This document shows positions 5,522-7,759 of a DNA stretch of 7,759 bases, piece after piece. The notes under the pieces are model-generated. The model was not told where the DNA came from. It saw only the letters and a list, made by a program, of their open reading frames with translations, and did not search any database. The stretch is taken from the NCBI GenBank assembly GCA_946478765.1, contig CAMLDH010000178.1, positions 1-7,759 of the forward strand, in the 5' to 3' direction. Origin of the DNA: an uncultured Oxalobacteraceae bacterium. GTDB taxonomy: Bacteria; Pseudomonadota; Gammaproteobacteria; Burkholderiales; Burkholderiaceae. The first letter of the stretch is position 1, and every line of letters begins with the position of its first letter. A program made the position numbers and the translations under genes.

Positions 5522-5682
5522 CTGCTGGCATATACGGATTCAGCGCGCGTTGGTGCAAACTCGCATCCGATCATGCTGTTGATGTTGGCGCCAAGCCGTG
5601 GAAATATTTGCTGTTGCAGCATGACGAGATTACGGCGGCAAGACGGCTGCATGACTACTTGCGTTTCGAGGTTCAAGCGTAA
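5485..5682 (+). pseudogene. C-terminal remnant resembling a type III restriction/DEAD-box helicase subunit
   Basis: This frame has no plausible start codon and is open from 5485 to the TAA at 5680-5682. It reads FSARWCKLASDHAVDVGAKP, then WKYLLLQHDEI, then LHDYLRFEVQA at its end. An RWC...A(S/T)(D/E)HA...GKPWKYLL(I/V)PHD pattern is what I recall for the extreme C-terminus of Res-like type III restriction helicases. The fusion point with the TrlF stub is probably between about 5480 and 5545. All upstream helicase and nuclease sequence is missing. It ends 14 nt before the next ABC ATPase gene. Family assignment is moderate; decay is clear because no intact gene fits here. Confidence 0.5.
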
Positions 5683-5696
5683 TCAGTTAGGAAAAC

Positions 5697-6362
5697 ATGT
5701 TAACACTACGTCATCTCAACAAAGCCTATGCCAGCGGACGACGGGTACTAACCGATCTGTGCTACATCCTGGGCGCCGGTGAATACGTGGCAATCATGGG
5801 CGACTCCGGCGTCGGCAAATCGACCCTGCTCAATCTTATTGCCGGACTGGATACGCCGGACAGCGGCGACATCCTGATCGACGATGTGACCATGTCGTCG
5901 CTGGACGACGATGCGGCGACACGCTTGCGGCGCGAAAAATTCGGCTTCATCTTTCAGGCATTCCACGTCTTGCCGCATTTGACCTTGCTGCAGAATATCG
6001 CGCTGCCCCTGCTGTTGAATGGCGCTGCCATCGGACGCGCAGAACAGATGCTCGATGCGGTCGGACTGCAGGGCCGGGGCAAGGATTTTCCGCGCCAGTT
6101 GTCCGGCGGTGAATTGCAGCGCGTCGCAATCGCCCGCGCCCTGGTGCATAAACCGAATCTGGTGCTGGCCGACGAGCCGACCGGCAATCTTGATCCGGAC
6201 ACCGCGCTTAGCGTGCTGACCTTGCTGCGCGATGAAATCAAGGCCAACGGTGCATCCGGCGTCATCGTCACGCATTCGCATGCGGCGGCGGCGACGGCGG
6301 ACCGAATACTGGTGTTGACCAAGGATGGGTTGCATCCTGCCGACGCACGTCAAACCGGATGA
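5697..6362 (+). CDS. LolD/YbbA-type ABC transporter ATP-binding protein
   Basis: This 221-residue cytoplasmic ATPase belongs to the MacB/LolD/YbbA class that works with FtsX-type permeases in extracting or exporting lipids, lipoproteins or peptides by mechanotransmission. The full set of motifs is present: Walker A GDSGVGKST (35-43), Q-loop Q87 in GFIFQAFHVLPHLTLLQN, signature LSGGELQR (135-142), Walker B LVLADEP (155-161) with E160, the class-typical PTGNLD (161-166) and switch His H193 in VTHSH. The ATG has a short AGGA upstream (5689-5692, 4-nt spacing). It overlaps the permease start by an ATGA, so the two are co-translated. No promoter fits in the 14-nt gap upstream, so transcription must start within or before the decayed region. 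The substrate is unknown. Confidence 0.9.
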   Translation: MLTLRHLNKAYASGRRVLTDLCYILGAGEYVAIMGDSGVGKSTLLNLIAGLDTPDSGDILIDDVTMSSLDDDAATRLRREKFGFIFQAFHVLPHLTLLQNIALPLLLNGAAIGRAEQMLDAVGLQGRGKDFPRQLSGGELQRVAIARALVHKPNLVLADEPTGNLDPDTALSVLTLLRDEIKANGASGVIVTHSHAAAATADRILVLTKDGLHPADARQTG

Positions 6363-7759
6363 AACGCGACACCCTGCCTCGTTCGCATCTCGTGCGCTGG
6401 CTGCTTGGCGGCGAATGGCGCGAACATCCGGTCCGTACGATCATTGCGATCGGCGCCATCGCACTGGGCGTTGCGCTCGGTTTCGCGATTAATCTGATCA
6501 ATGGCGCGGCCTTCAATGAATTTTCGGCTGCCGTCAAAAGCGTATCCGGCCAGTCCGATTTGCAGGTGCGCGGCACGCAATCGTATTTCGAAGAATCGCT
6601 CTACCCGCTGCTGGCCAAACACGATGGCGTCGCGGTGGCCAGCCCCGTGCTGGAACTCGATGCGGTCGTGCCGGGCGAAAAAGACGCATTGAACATTCTC
6701 GGCATCGATGTCTTCCGCGCCGCCATGATCGCGCCGGACCTGATCGGCGTGCCCTCCGAAGACAAGACCCTGGACACGCTGGCGGACGACACGATCTTTC
6801 TGTCGCCGGCCGCGATGGAGTGGCTGAAGGTCAGGCAGGGCGAGGCGTTAAAGCTGCGCTCCGGCACGCACGCCATCACGTTGCGCGTCGCCGGCGGCCT
6901 GGTGCGCTCGCGTGCCGGGCAACGCATTGCCGTGATGGATATCGGCGCGGCGCAGTGGCGCTTCGACCGCATCGGACAATTGTCGCGCATCGACGTGAAG
7001 CTGACGCAAGGCATTGACCGCAGCGCGTTCAAAACCCGCCTGTCGCAAGAACTGCGCGGGCAGGCGCTGGTGACGGAAACCGAGGATCAGGAAGCGCGCA
7101 GCGCCAACATGTCGCGCGCCTATCGTGTCAACCTGAATGTGCTGGCATTGGTTGCCTTGTTTACCGGTGCATTCCTGGTGTTTTCGACACAGGCGCTGTC
7201 GGCCATACGGCGCCGCAGCCAGTTCGCCTTGTTGCGCGTGGTCGGCATGACGCGACGGCAACTGCTGGCGCAGATACTGGTCGAGGGTGGGACATTGGGC
7301 GCGATCGGGTCCTTGCTCGGTCTCGTCCTCGGTTATCTGCTGGCCGCGGCCGCGTTGCATTTTTTCGGGGGCGACCTGGGCAGCGGCTATTTTCCCGGCG
7401 TGAAACCGTCGGTGCAATTCGCGCCGGTTGCCGCGATGGTATTTTTCGTGCTCGGATGCGGCGTCGCTTTGTTGGGCAGCGCCAGTCCCGCCTGGGAAGC
7501 CGCACGTGCAAAGCCGGCGCAAGCGCTCAAGTCCGGCAGCGAAGATATCGCGCTGGCGAAACTGGCCACGCCGTGGCCCGCGCTCACGTGTTTGGCGATC
7601 GGTGCGCTGCTGACCCGATTACCGCCGCTATTCGGTTTGCCGCTATTCGGTTATCTGGCCATGGCGCTGTTGCTGCTCGGCGGGATTGCGCTGATGCCGC
7701 GTCTTGCCGCGTCGCTGTTCGGCGCACTGTCATCGGCTGCGCGCGCGTCGGGCGTGGTG
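6359..7759 (+). CDS. FtsX/MacB-type ABC permease (YbbP-like), 3' end outside window
   Basis: The first 467 codons of a large inner-membrane permease are visible; the frame is still open at the window edge. Order: TM1 (about 27-47), a periplasmic MacB_PCD-like domain (48-256), TM2 (257-279), the cytoplasmic coupling stretch RRRSQFALLRVVGMTRRQL (284-302), TM3 (308-335), TM4 (353-376) and the FtsX-end motif PAWEAARAKPAQALK (377-391). Two more hydrophobic segments follow (about 405-425 and 428-446), so a second FtsX repeat probably lies beyond the edge, as in YbbP-like permeases of about 800 residues. It is the partner of the preceding ATPase. AttFG/YbbAP-like transporters are the nearest known type; related operons sometimes add a lipocalin-like (AttH/CrtC) gene, which could follow outside the window. 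Confidence 0.88.
   Translation, partial: MKRDTLPRSHLVRWLLGGEWREHPVRTIIAIGAIALGVALGFAINLINGAAFNEFSAAVKSVSGQSDLQVRGTQSYFEESLYPLLAKHDGVAVASPVLELDAVVPGEKDALNILGIDVFRAAMIAPDLIGVPSEDKTLDTLADDTIFLSPAAMEWLKVRQGEALKLRSGTHAITLRVAGGLVRSRAGQRIAVMDIGAAQWRFDRIGQLSRIDVKLTQGIDRSAFKTRLSQELRGQALVTETEDQEARSANMSRAYRVNLNVLALVALFTGAFLVFSTQALSAIRRRSQFALLRVVGMTRRQLLAQILVEGGTLGAIGSLLGLVLGYLLAAAALHFFGGDLGSGYFPGVKPSVQFAPVAAMVFFVLGCGVALLGSASPAWEAARAKPAQALKSGSEDIALAKLATPWPALTCLAIGALLTRLPPLFGLPLFGYLAMALLLLGGIALMPRLAASLFGALSSAARASGVV

Noticed and set aside
1..7759. CRISPR array, tRNA, rRNA, IS element or prophage genes
   Set aside because: No regular direct repeats, cloverleaf or CCA-end signatures, terminal inverted repeats or transposase/integrase motifs were seen on either strand.

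Overview
This window reads as a chromosomal segment of a beta-proteobacterium, most likely Burkholderiales and perhaps Oxalobacteraceae (Herminiimonas/Janthinobacterium-like). That placement is inferred from protein resemblance, moderate-to-high GC and gene content; it was not computed. Four blocks are visible.

(1) Positions 1-1102 hold the short 3' flank and the complete minus-strand gene egtD, histidine N-alpha-trimethyltransferase, which makes hercynine, the precursor of ergothioneine and of its selenium analogue selenoneine. The flank (1-103) carries an 18-bp perfect palindrome and a C-rich/G-rich hairpin.

(2) A divergent intergenic region (1103-1260) separates egtD from a tight plus-strand operon of four genes (1261-4617): a PhnD-family periplasmic binding protein with signal peptide, a PhnC-type ATPase, and two PhnE-type permeases. 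Gaps are 2 and 5 nt, then a 4-nt ATGA overlap. The binding protein resembles the subfamily annotated as 'putative selenate ABC transporter substrate-binding protein' rather than classical phosphonate PhnD. Next to egtD, this suggests selenium uptake feeding a selenoneine (senABC-type) or selenium-metabolism locus beyond the left edge. The intergenic region has two interleaved inverted repeats that could be an operator or a compact RNA structure.

(3) Positions 4618-5682 are a visibly lower-GC accessory patch. It holds an intact type VII toxin-antitoxin pair, mntA-hepT (adenylyltransferase antitoxin and HEPN RNase toxin). Three collapsed gene remnants follow: a 26-codon stub starting like a type III DNA methyltransferase, a 38-codon N-terminal stub of a TrlF-like PHP-domain/ATPase protein, and a C-terminal tail resembling a type III restriction helicase subunit. 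This looks like the scar of a restriction/defence island that lost nearly everything except the toxin-antitoxin pair.

(4) From 5697 to the window end lie a LolD/YbbA-type ABC ATPase and, overlapping it by 4 nt, the first 467 codons of a large FtsX/MacB-type permease (YbbP-like), cut by the window edge. No tRNA, rRNA, IS element or CRISPR array was seen.
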